A stretch of 64,000 bases of DNA from JAFGVL01 sp963663245 (GTDB lineage: Bacteria > Bacteroidota > Bacteroidia > Bacteroidales > Paludibacteraceae): assembly GCA_963663245.1 (NCBI GenBank), contig OY760143.1:2418001-2482000 (forward strand), in the 5' to 3' direction. A program made the translations under genes and the position numbers. This document shows, piece by piece, positions 1 through 9,400 of this stretch (the first letter of the stretch is position 1; each line of letters begins with the position of its first letter). The notes beneath the pieces were generated by a model. It ran no database searches, had not been told where the DNA came from, and worked only from the letters and a program-made list of their open reading frames with translations.

Positions 1-927
1 GAAGAAAATAACCAAATAGGAATAGGAGAATGCTCTACGATACCTGGCTTAAGTATAGACCCTGAAGATAGTTACGAGAATAAATTAAATGAACTTTGTA
101 CGGCTATAAATAATGGACAACATCCATATTCGGTAGATTTATCAGCATACCCCTCTATTATATTTGGTTTAGAAACAGCTTTGCTTGACCTTCACTCCAA
201 GGAATCAAAAATTCTTTTCGACAGTGCCTTTAGTCGCAGTTTGGCAGGAATCCCCATTAATGGTTTAGTTTGGATGGGAGAAAAATCATTCATGCAGAAT
301 CAAATTAAAGAAAAAATAAAGGCAGGATTTAAATGTATTAAACTAAAAATTGGAGCTTTAGATCTCGATACTGAGTTAGAGATATTAGCGAATATAAGAA
401 AAGAATATTCCAAAGAAGTTATTGAAATACGCTTAGATGCTAACGGAGCTTTTTCTCCTTCAGAGGCTATGCTTAAACTACAGAAGCTTTCGATTTTTGA
501 CATTCACTCCATAGAACAGCCAGTAAAAAACTGTAAAGATTGGTTAATAAAATACGGACAATCACCAATACCAATTGCCTTAGACGAAGAGCTAATTGGC
601 ATTCCTTCTGAAGAAAAAGAAAATCTACTTATACTTGCACAACCTAAATACATCATACTAAAACCAAGTATTTTAGGAGGTATTACAGCCTGTATGGAAT
701 GGATACGCTTAGCCGATAAACACAGTATAGGATGGTGGGTTACATCTGCTCTAGAATCGAACATTGGATTGAATGCAATTGCTCAATGGACAGCAAGCTT
801 AGGTGTTGGCATGCCTCAAGGCCTAGGCACTGGAGAATTGTACCGCAACAATATTCCATCACCCTTACAAATAAGCAATGGAAAATTATATTATAGAAAA
901 GATATAAAGTGGGATTTAGGATTTTAA
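1..927 (+). CDS. menC: o-succinylbenzoate synthase, 5'-truncated by the window edge
   Basis: Enolase-superfamily enzyme that dehydrates SHCHC to o-succinylbenzoate in menaquinone synthesis. The reading frame is open from base 1, so the N-terminus lies outside the window; a TTG at 181 is not the start, because upstream codons already encode family sequence (GIGECSTIPGLS). The catalytic set is visible in order: the KxK pair in IKLKIG, metal ligands in RLDANGAF, IEQPV and ALDEEL, then the second lysine in ILKPSILGG. It ends 4 nt before menE, so the two are probably co-transcribed. A dipeptide epimerase of the same superfamily is the alternative, but the menE neighbour makes MenC much more likely. 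Confidence 0.88.
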   Translation, partial: EENNQIGIGECSTIPGLSIDPEDSYENKLNELCTAINNGQHPYSVDLSAYPSIIFGLETALLDLHSKESKILFDSAFSRSLAGIPINGLVWMGEKSFMQNQIKEKIKAGFKCIKLKIGALDLDTELEILANIRKEYSKEVIEIRLDANGAFSPSEAMLKLQKLSIFDIHSIEQPVKNCKDWLIKYGQSPIPIALDEELIGIPSEEKENLLILAQPKYIILKPSILGGITACMEWIRLADKHSIGWWVTSALESNIGLNAIAQWTASLGVGMPQGLGTGELYRNNIPSPLQISNGKLYYRKDIKWDLGF

Positions 928-931
928 TGAA

Positions 932-1972
932 ATGAAGCAAATAACGCTCAATAACCAAAGATATACTGCCGAAGAATTACACCAAATTCCAAGCAAAGCT
1001 CCTTGGCAAAAATCCATTGTTGATTTTCTTAAACTGTGGTTTGATAATAATGAAACGATTACGGTTCAAACATCAGGTTCTACAGGAGAACCTAAAAATA
1101 TAGAATTATCCAAAAAGAGCATGAGAGATTCTGCTCTTACAACAAATAATTTCTTTGGCTTAGACAAATCAACAACGGCTTTACTTTGTTTGCCTGCTAA
1201 CTATATTGCCGGAAAAATGATGCTAGTTCGTGCCATAGTAGGAGGCTATAATTTATTGACCACAGAACCATCGGCTAACCCTATTCTAGATTTAAAACAG
1301 GACATTGATTTTATGGCGGTAACACCGCATCAGATGGATCGGATTTTGAATTTTGTAGAGACGGTGCACGCTCCGTCTCTACAAAAAACCACCAATATAA
1401 TAATCGGCGGCGCCCCCATCTCATCGCAACTAGAAAAACAATGCCAATCCCTATCATCCAATATCTATGAAACATATGGCATGACAGAAACCTGCACCCA
1501 TATTGCTTTACGAGAATTAAACAAGGAGAAAGCTTTCAAGGTATTAGATAAAATAAGCATCTTTCAAGATGACAGAAATTGCTTGGTTATTTCTGCATCT
1601 CATTTATCCAAACAAGATATCATCACCAATGATATGGTGGAAATTATCGACGAGACGCATTTCCGTTGGTTAGGAAGAATTGATAATGTAATCAATTCTG
1701 GGGGGATTAAAATTCATCCTGAACTACTAGAGAAAAAAATAGAGTCACTAATTCCTTATCGCTTTTTTATATCATCTTTACCCGATGAGAAATTAGGTCA
1801 AAAAGCAGTTTTAATTATTGAAGCTGACACTCCTATTGCAAATCTAAAAGAGCAACTAAAACATGTGTTGGGTAAATTTGAGATGCCTAAAGAAATTTTA
1901 TATTTGGATGAATTTATTTGTGCCGAGAATGGAAAGGTTTTACGAAACGACACATTATGCCTTCATTACTAA
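932..1972 (+). CDS. menE: o-succinylbenzoate-CoA ligase
   Basis: AMP-forming ligase (ANL superfamily) that activates o-succinylbenzoate with CoA, the step after MenC. It is 346 residues, short for the superfamily but normal for Bacteroidota MenE. Motifs seen: the phosphate-binding loop TSGSTGEPK at residues 47-55, YGMTETCTH near 183-191, the hinge region WLGRIDNVINSGGIKI near 245-260, and the C-terminal ENGKVLRN carrying the expected adenylation lysine. It begins 4 nt after menC. Residues about 140-152 (NFVETVHAPSLQK) are encoded by a long palindrome and look like a repeat-derived insertion; see the separate entry. Confidence 0.9.
   Translation: MKQITLNNQRYTAEELHQIPSKAPWQKSIVDFLKLWFDNNETITVQTSGSTGEPKNIELSKKSMRDSALTTNNFFGLDKSTTALLCLPANYIAGKMMLVRAIVGGYNLLTTEPSANPILDLKQDIDFMAVTPHQMDRILNFVETVHAPSLQKTTNIIIGGAPISSQLEKQCQSLSSNIYETYGMTETCTHIALRELNKEKAFKVLDKISIFQDDRNCLVISASHLSKQDIITNDMVEIIDETHFRWLGRIDNVINSGGIKIHPELLEKKIESLIPYRFFISSLPDEKLGQKAVLIIEADTPIANLKEQLKHVLGKFEMPKEILYLDEFICAENGKVLRNDTLCLHY
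1351..1386. repeat. REP-like palindrome inside menE
   Basis: Two 14-nt arms (1351-1364 and 1373-1386) are perfect reverse complements around an 8-nt centre. The core reads GTAGAGACGG ... CCGTCTCTAC. It is read through in frame as residues about 140-152 of MenE. Dispersed palindromes with GTAGAGACG-type arms are, from memory, common in cyanobacterial and Bacteroidota genomes, so this looks like an inserted repeat rather than ordinary coding sequence. Only one copy is in the window. Confidence 0.7.
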
Positions 1973-1975
1973 ATT

Positions 1976-2968
1976 ATGAAAAAATCTATTTCTAAGTTTA
2001 TAGAAAAAAATTTATTAATATTTCGAAATTTAGCAAAACTAACATTTCTAATATCCTTTGTCGTTCTATTCGATATACTACAATTTGTTTTTGACACTTA
2101 TACAGCTTTCTTTATTATTTCAGTCTTGCTTGGTTTGATGTTCGAGAATTATAGAATTTCAAAAGATTCCAATGAAATAATAAAAAACACCTTTTATTCA
2201 ATAAGCATTAGTTTATTTTCATTTTTTGCTGGCAGAAATGAGAACCCATATAACCTTAGGCTGCACTTATCCTTGTGGCCAATATTTATAATTATTGTTT
2301 ATATCTCTGCGGTTCTAAACCAAAATTGGAAAAAGATTCAAAAACAAATTACTGAAGGTGTTGTTTTTATGCAGTCCATTGCTGTAATATATTTTATTTA
2401 CACTAAAGAGATTGATTTTTTCAATAAAACATATTTGTTTATTAGTATTCCTATTTCTTTCCTTATCATATTATCATTCCTCAATGCTTTCTCAAAAATC
2501 AATTTAGGAGCCCTAAATCGCTTTCTATTGAGTTTATGGAGTAACTTAGTTTACATATCTCTTTCTATATATTATCTGTTAGATCTCTTAATCAATAATA
2601 ATAAAACAATAGAGCTAAATACATTGAATACGGTCATTATTATAGTTCAATCTTTTTTTATTGGGGTTTCATCTATTTATATCGTTCTAAATATTAAACT
2701 ATTAATGGACTTATTCCCTAAGTTTAACATCAAGCGAAAAAATTTAAAGAATCATTTTAAACCATATATTGATAGAGTTTCTGACAAACAGATCAAAATA
2801 GCAGACTCTATTTTCTGTCTTATTTATAGTAGCTTACTATATAGTCTTAACTACTTCTATTCATTTTTAAATTCTGGTACCGTTATTTGGTTAGTATTTT
2901 TTTCTTTTCCACTTTTATCGTCTTTATTAAGAAATTTATTTAAGAAACACCTTTTGAATAAAGCATAA
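1976..2968 (+). CDS. uncharacterised polytopic membrane protein
   Basis: I do not recognise this 330-residue protein. It is strongly hydrophobic, with about eight to ten predicted membrane spans starting near residue 18, separated by short polar loops such as one containing NENPYNLRLH near 88-97. It is rich in Ile, Phe, Leu, Ser and Asn. The start codon sits 3 nt after the menE stop, so it is probably the last gene of the men transcript. No catalytic motif or known transporter signature is visible, and a role in quinone metabolism would be a guess from position only. Confidence 0.6.
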   Translation: MKKSISKFIEKNLLIFRNLAKLTFLISFVVLFDILQFVFDTYTAFFIISVLLGLMFENYRISKDSNEIIKNTFYSISISLFSFFAGRNENPYNLRLHLSLWPIFIIIVYISAVLNQNWKKIQKQITEGVVFMQSIAVIYFIYTKEIDFFNKTYLFISIPISFLIILSFLNAFSKINLGALNRFLLSLWSNLVYISLSIYYLLDLLINNNKTIELNTLNTVIIIVQSFFIGVSSIYIVLNIKLLMDLFPKFNIKRKNLKNHFKPYIDRVSDKQIKIADSIFCLIYSSLLYSLNYFYSFLNSGTVIWLVFFSFPLLSSLLRNLFKKHLLNKA

Positions 2969-3008
2969 ATTAACTACCCGCCCCCTACCATTTACCACTC
3001 ATTTTTCC

Positions 3009-3016
3009 TATCTTTG
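3009..3016 (+). promoter_or_regulatory. -7 promoter box of uvrA
   Basis: TATCTTTG matches the Bacteroidota sigma-ABfr -7 consensus TAnnTTTG and lies 18 nt before the ATG at 3035. It overlaps the TTG at 3014, which therefore cannot be the translation start. Confidence 0.75.
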
Positions 3017-3034
3017 CAAATTCTACAAAATATC

Positions 3035-5842
3035 ATGGCAAAACAAGGAGATATCATCATAAAAGGCGCTCGCGTCCACAACCTCAAACATGTTGATGTC
3101 GAGATTCCACGCAATAAGTTGGTGGTAATTACAGGCTTATCAGGTTCAGGAAAATCTTCCTTAGCTTTCGATACCTTGTATGCTGAAGGACAACGCCGCT
3201 ATGTAGAGAGTTTATCCAGTTATGCCCGTCAGTTTTTAGGGAGAATGAGCAAGCCTGAGGTCGACTATATAAAAGGTATTCCACCTGCCATCGCCATAGA
3301 ACAAAAAGTGAGCACTCGAAACCCTCGTTCTACTGTTGGAACAAGCACAGAAGTGTACGAATACATTAAGTTATTATATGCTCGTGTGGGCAAAACGTAT
3401 TCGCCAGTATCTGGTGAGGTGGTGAAAAAACACGCGCCTGAAGATGTCGTAAAATACCTACTAAGTTTCGACGAAGGCACTAAATTTATTGTTCTTGCTC
3501 CAATTCATATTCCAGAAGAGCGTTCGCTTTTGCAACAATTAGAGATACTTCAACAACAGGGCTTTAGTCGTATCGAAGTAAACGAAAACATACTACGCAT
3601 CAGCGAAGCGATAGAAAAGCCTGAACTGCTAGAAAAAAACAAGACTGTTTATTTAGTAATTGATCGCCTTACTGTTAATAGTGAGCAGTCAGCTTTAAGT
3701 AGAATGACCGACTCCATAGAAACGGCTTTTTACGAAGGGAAAGACAAGTGCTATTTACTTATTTACGACAAAGAAAAAACTATCCGCAAGCCATTCTCTA
3801 AAAAATTTGAGGCTGATGGATTAACTTTCGAGATGCCATCCGAACAATTATTCAGCTTCAACAACCCCTTAGGCGCCTGCCCTAAGTGTGAAGGATTCGG
3901 TCGCGTTATTGGCATCGACGAAAACCTAGTAATACCGAATAAAGCCTTATCCATATACGAAGATGCTGTAGCCTGTTGGAAGGGTGAAACCATGAGCGAA
4001 TGGAAAAAAGCATTAATTAGCGTTGCTGAGAAATTTGATTTTCCTATTCATAAACCATACTATCAACTTACGGATAAGCATACCGAATTACTGTGGACAG
4101 GAAATAAATATTTTAAAGGATTAAACGATTTCTTCAAAATGCTGGAAGAAAACCAATACAAAATTCAGTACCGTGTAATGCTAGCTCGCTACCGAGGAAA
4201 GACTACTTGCACAGAATGTAAAGGTTCTCGCTTAAAAAAAGAAGCCAGCTGGGTGAAAATAGGCAATAAAGCCATCAACGAGTTAGTTGAATTGCCAATT
4301 AGCGACTTAAAACCATTTTTTGAAAAACTTAAACTAACTAAAGTTGAAGCAACTACTGCTAAACGTCTGTTAACAGAAATCAATAGTCGCATACAGTTTT
4401 TGTTAGATGTTGGCTTAGGATATCTTACCCTTAACCGATTAAGCAACACACTTTCAGGAGGAGAAAGTCAACGTATCAATTTAGCAACATCATTAGGTAG
4501 TAGCTTAGTAGGCTCTTTATATATATTAGATGAACCAAGCATTGGGTTACACTCACGCGACACACAATTATTAATAAAGGTACTGCGCCAATTACAACAA
4601 GTAGGCAATACAGTAATAGTAGTAGAACACGATGAAGATATTATTAGAGCTGCCGATTATATTATTGATATTGGTCCAAAAGCTGGTCGCTTAGGCGGAG
4701 AACTTGTTTTTGAAGGCAACTATAAAGATATTGCTCAACAAAAAGAGAACAAAAACTCCTACACTATTAAATACCTTACAGGTGCCGATGAAATTGAAGT
4801 ACCTACGCAACGTCGTAAGTGGAACAACTATATTGAAGTGCTTGGTGCTAGCGAAAACAATTTAAAAGGAATAGACGTAAAATTCCCTTTAAACGTAATT
4901 ACTGTTGTAACAGGAGTTAGTGGCTCTGGAAAATCATCCTTGGTACGAGATGTTTATTACTCTGGCTTAAAAAAATATTACGGAGGTGTAGCTGATAAAA
5001 CAGGCTCTTTTGGAGCTCTAAAAGGAAGTATGCACTTGGCAAAAGACATAGAATTTGTAGATCAAAACCCTATCGGTCGTTCCTCTCGCTCCAACCCTGT
5101 AACCTATCTAAAGGCTTACGATGAAATTCGTAAACTCTATGCCAATCAACAATTGAGCAAACAAATGGGCTATACGCCAGCCTATTTCTCTTTCAATGTA
5201 GACGGTGGAAGATGTGAAGAATGTCAAGGGGAAGGAACGGTAACTGTAGAAATGCAATTCATGGCCGACTTAATATTAGAGTGCGAAAGTTGTCACGGCA
5301 AACGCTTCAAAGAAGACATACTAGAAGTACAATTCAAGGGTGCATCCATATACAATATACTTGAAATGACGGTAAACGAATCTCTTGAATTCTTTACTGA
5401 TGTAAAAGACTGCACTTTCTGTAAAAAGATAGTAAAACGCCTAAAGCCTTTACAAGATGTTGGATTAGGATACATCAAACTAGGTCAATCTTCGAGCACC
5501 CTATCAGGAGGCGAAAGCCAACGTGTTAAGCTAGCTTTTTTCTTAGCTAATGAAAAATCAGAGCCCACTATATTCGTATTTGACGAACCCACTACAGGCT
5601 TACACTTCCACGATATAAAAACACTACTTAAAGCATTTAATGCCTTAGTTGACAAAGGACATACTATCATTATTATTGAGCATAATATGGAAGTAATTAA
5701 ATGTGCTGACCATATTATCGACTTAGGACCAGAAGGTGGAGACAAAGGCGGAGAATTAATTATTGAAGGAACTCCCGAAGCATTATTAAAATGTAAATCA
5801 TCCTACTCAGGTAATTTTTTAGCAGAAAAAATAATGCAATAA
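3035..5842 (+). CDS. uvrA: excinuclease ABC subunit A
   Basis: Damage-recognition ATPase of nucleotide excision repair, acting with UvrB and UvrC. The start is ATG 3035 (MAKQGDIII), giving 935 residues; a longer frame from TTG 3014 would begin inside the promoter box. Seen: first Walker A GLSGSGKSS at 34-42, zinc-module cysteines in CPKC, CTEC and the CEEC...CESC pair, two ABC signatures (LSGGESQRINLA and LSGGESQRVKLA), a second Walker A GVSGSGKSS, and Walker B ILDEP and VFDEP. All modules of a full-length UvrA are present. It has its own promoter and is followed by a 620-bp non-coding stretch. Confidence 0.97.
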   Translation: MAKQGDIIIKGARVHNLKHVDVEIPRNKLVVITGLSGSGKSSLAFDTLYAEGQRRYVESLSSYARQFLGRMSKPEVDYIKGIPPAIAIEQKVSTRNPRSTVGTSTEVYEYIKLLYARVGKTYSPVSGEVVKKHAPEDVVKYLLSFDEGTKFIVLAPIHIPEERSLLQQLEILQQQGFSRIEVNENILRISEAIEKPELLEKNKTVYLVIDRLTVNSEQSALSRMTDSIETAFYEGKDKCYLLIYDKEKTIRKPFSKKFEADGLTFEMPSEQLFSFNNPLGACPKCEGFGRVIGIDENLVIPNKALSIYEDAVACWKGETMSEWKKALISVAEKFDFPIHKPYYQLTDKHTELLWTGNKYFKGLNDFFKMLEENQYKIQYRVMLARYRGKTTCTECKGSRLKKEASWVKIGNKAINELVELPISDLKPFFEKLKLTKVEATTAKRLLTEINSRIQFLLDVGLGYLTLNRLSNTLSGGESQRINLATSLGSSLVGSLYILDEPSIGLHSRDTQLLIKVLRQLQQVGNTVIVVEHDEDIIRAADYIIDIGPKAGRLGGELVFEGNYKDIAQQKENKNSYTIKYLTGADEIEVPTQRRKWNNYIEVLGASENNLKGIDVKFPLNVITVVTGVSGSGKSSLVRDVYYSGLKKYYGGVADKTGSFGALKGSMHLAKDIEFVDQNPIGRSSRSNPVTYLKAYDEIRKLYANQQLSKQMGYTPAYFSFNVDGGRCEECQGEGTVTVEMQFMADLILECESCHGKRFKEDILEVQFKGASIYNILEMTVNESLEFFTDVKDCTFCKKIVKRLKPLQDVGLGYIKLGQSSSTLSGGESQRVKLAFFLANEKSEPTIFVFDEPTTGLHFHDIKTLLKAFNALVDKGHTIIIIEHNMEVIKCADHIIDLGPEGGDKGGELIIEGTPEALLKCKSSYSGNFLAEKIMQ

Positions 5843-6461
5843 TTTTATCAATAATATCTTTTTATTAAAGATAACCTCCTCACTTTAAGCTCTTAAAATA
5901 AGACTTGAAAAATAATCAAAACTTTTTCTCCTTTTTTACGTTTAAGCATTAGAAACAGACAATTAAAGTAATCTAGTGCGTAATTATTTTTTCATTAACA
6001 TTTTGTTGTTTTTGTTGTTTTTGTTTTTTATATTTGTATTAATATTTACCTATAATTCAATATGTTACATCTCTTTTTAAAGACTTAATAGTTGTTAAAA
6101 TATTTTATTAGTTAAGATTTAAACTGTTTTATTTTTACAACAATATTTAAATTTATTAAAAATTTTAAATTAAATACTGTGTAAAATAAGTGTTAAAATT
6201 CCATCATGAATTTATATTTAAAAACTATCAAGTTTCTATAAAAAGAGAAATGTTTTATAGAACATATAATCACTAGTAAATACATGAGGTTTTGCTTGCA
6301 ATGCATGTTCTAAAACAAGAAAAAAAAACCACATAAATATTAGACATCAATACTGAATCTAGTATTTTTGATATTGATTTAAATAGAAGTACATATGACT
6401 TCCATTTTTCATGTGAGAATATCTCTCTTTTAAATTACAAACTATATCAAAACAATAAAGT
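5843..6461. other. non-coding region and long leader upstream of the surface protein gene
   Basis: This 619-bp stretch is very AT-rich, with no supported gene; the only frames are a few codons long. It holds a promoter box at 6029-6036 preceded by 9-bp tandem repeats. If that promoter drives the next gene, the 5' leader is about 420 nt. Within it, arms near 6251-6264 and 6303-6314 are nearly complementary (GTTTTA..GAACAT against ATGTTCTAAAAC), and GAAGT/ACTTC near 6386-6402 can form a small hairpin. I could not match any riboswitch. Confidence 0.5.
6001..6036 (+). promoter_or_regulatory. tandem 9-bp repeats running into a -7 promoter box
   Basis: TTTTGTTGT occurs twice (6001-6009, 6010-6018), followed by a degenerate third copy TTTTGTTTT (6019-6027), and then TATATTTG at 6029-6036, a perfect TAnnTTTG box. 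A TTG at 6006-6008 sits 20 nt before the box, in range for the -33 element, so a change in repeat number would alter promoter spacing. Confidence 0.55.
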
Positions 6462-9400
6462 ATGAAGTATAATTCTACTCCTCTTTTTTCAAAACTTATC
6501 TTAACGACAATCTTATTTGTTATATCTATTGCTACATACGCTCAACCAGTGAATATAACTGCTTGGGATTTTAACGGTGTTAGTGATTACGGTGATTCTC
6601 CTTTTGATCCTACAAGCGATAATACAAGCTTAGTCCACTCTGGATTAACTCGTGGATCAGGCACATCAACAGGAGGTGCTATAGTTATTGAAGGAAATGC
6701 ATGGGGTGGTCGTGGTTTTGGTTCTCCTGGAAATAAAACAAGTGCTATTAGTGCTTCTGATTACTTCTATTTTACTGTATCTCCAATTACAAACACGACA
6801 ATGAGAATAGATAAATTAGGTGCGCATAGCATTTATTCTACCGAATATTCTTTGTTTTGGGGGTTTTTAGTCCTCTCTGAAGACGGTCCATCAAGAGCTA
6901 TTTGGCAATTTCAAAAAAACAGTGATGGATGGAATGATATTACCTCAACCCTTACTTTAAGTCGAGGATCAAGCTATGGACAAACTGAAATAGACTTAAC
7001 TTCATATACAGAATTACAAAACATAACTGCTACGGACGTAGTTACTTTTAGATTAGTAGGATGGAATGCAGGAAGTAATAATGGAGGCATGCAACTAAAA
7101 AATAATTTAGCAATAATAGGATATTCAGCACCAACCTTCTCTGCAATAACAGGCACTTCTGCTTGTGGTGGTGGAGACCTAGACCCGAGCATTACGGTTA
7201 ACAATAATGGGTCGACAATTACATCAGAAGGATGGGAAATGGAAACTGCTGTAGGAAATGGAATATTTGCATCACAAACTTTCCCTTATACAGTTCTTCC
7301 TGCAGATGATGGAAAAAAAATAAGATACAAAGCAAGTAATACTTATGGCACAACTTATAGTGATGAGATAGTTATATCATACGGTGCTGCCCCAACAATA
7401 TCAAGCGTTACCAGTGATTACGATTGCAGTGGAGGATGGAGGAGATTAACTCTAAGTGCTACTGCGTCAGATGCTAGCAGTACGATAAACTGGTATAACA
7501 ACTCTACAGGAGGCAGTAGTATAAATACAGGTAGTAGTTATCAATTTTGGAATAATAGCGATCAAATATTTTGGGTAGATGCCACAAATTCTTGTGGTAC
7601 AACTCCTACAAGAACACCTGTTTTTGCAACAAAAGGGACACCATCAGCGCCACTAGGCTTTGATAATTATACTTGCGGAACAGGAACAGTAACTTTAGGT
7701 GCTGCCGGTGGTGGCACGCTAAATTGGTACGATGCAGCTTCAGGAGGAACATACTTAGGTTCTGGAGTAACCTATACAACTCCAAGCCTCACAAATAATA
7801 CAACATATTACGTATCAGATGAAAATCCTTGCGGAGAGTCACCTAGAACAGCTGTAACGGCAACAGTACTCCCTCCTGCTCCTGCATTAACTGAATTTAA
7901 CTACGGACCTAATTATTGCAGTGGAACAACATTCTCACCAGTTGTTAGCTGGTCACCAACAGGAACATTAAGCTGGATAAGAGCTACTGTTAGTGGCATT
8001 AGCAACTTAGCTGGAAGTGGCTCATCAGCGCCAATAGAAACATTAACAAATACTACAAATATTCCGATTGATGTAATATATCACATAACACTTACTAGTG
8101 TTGATGGATACTGTTCTAGTACAACTAACGAAACAGTAACTGTTGATCCAACACCCTCTATTTCACCAATAGCAGCAAACGCATGTTCTGGAAGCGCTTT
8201 TAACGTTATACCTACTAATAACACTGACGGAATTGTCCCTACAGGCACTACCTACAGCTGGAACACTCCTACAGTAACAGGTGGCATGACAGGCGGCACT
8301 TCAGGATCAGACTTAAGTGATATTTCAGGCACAATTAACAACCCAAACACATCAAACCAAACAGCTACTTATACTGTAACTCCATTAAGTGAATTTTGTT
8401 ATGGAGCAGCATTCTCAGTAGTTGAAACTATAAAACCAACACCATCATCAATACTAATAGCAGATGGTAATACAACTGTAGGAGGTACAGTTAATTTTGA
8501 AGCAATATGCACAGACCTTCCAAGTAGTACGTTTGAATGGTTTCAAACAGATATTAGCACTAACGTCTTAGGTTCTAACGACACTTACACTACCCCTATT
8601 CTATATGTTACTACTGATTTTTATGCAGAGGCAACGTATAATGGATGTACTTCTGCAAGGAGCATGGCAACAGCTACAGTTAGTGGAGGTTGTATTGACT
8701 CAACAGTATGGACAGGAACAGTTGATAGCGATTGGAATAATTCAGCAAATTGGTCAGATGGAGTTCCGTGCACAAATACTAGCACGACAATACCAGACGT
8801 AAGCACGACAGGTGTAAATTATCCAATTATTTCAGCTCCTGCAGATTGTGATACTATAATTTTTGAGCCTGGTGCTGCTGTTCTTGGATTAGAAAATCTA
8901 ACATACCATCAAGCGATTGTAAAAACTGAAGTTCAACGCGAAAAGTGGTATACACTCACTCCTCCATTAAAAGAGATGTATGCTGGAGATTACTCATTTA
9001 GCGGAAGACCTGTAACTCAAATGCGCTTGTTTGATGCAGTCAATCCTGATTCTATAGCAACTGGTGGCATAACATACACTGCAGACTGGACTAGACCATT
9101 TCAATCTCCTGATGTAGCTTTTGCGCCAGGCAGTGGTTTTACATACTATGTACATCAACGCACATTTAATTATCCAGACCCTGTAACCTATGAGACATCT
9201 GATGTAGAGATAAGCTTCCCTAGAACAAACAATGATGGGTCTCTAAAAAAAGAATACGAACCATATAGCACCTATTCTGGAATGATATTATCACCAACAT
9301 ATTCTCCAGCATGGACCGTTACTAAAGACGAAAATTTAGCGTATCGTTTTGCAGCAGAAAACGCATCAAATCAATTAGTAGATGTAAACACACCTTTAAC

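Noticed and set aside
3014..3034. TTG start giving UvrA seven extra residues
   Set aside because: It lies inside the -7 promoter box; ATG 3035 fits the family start.
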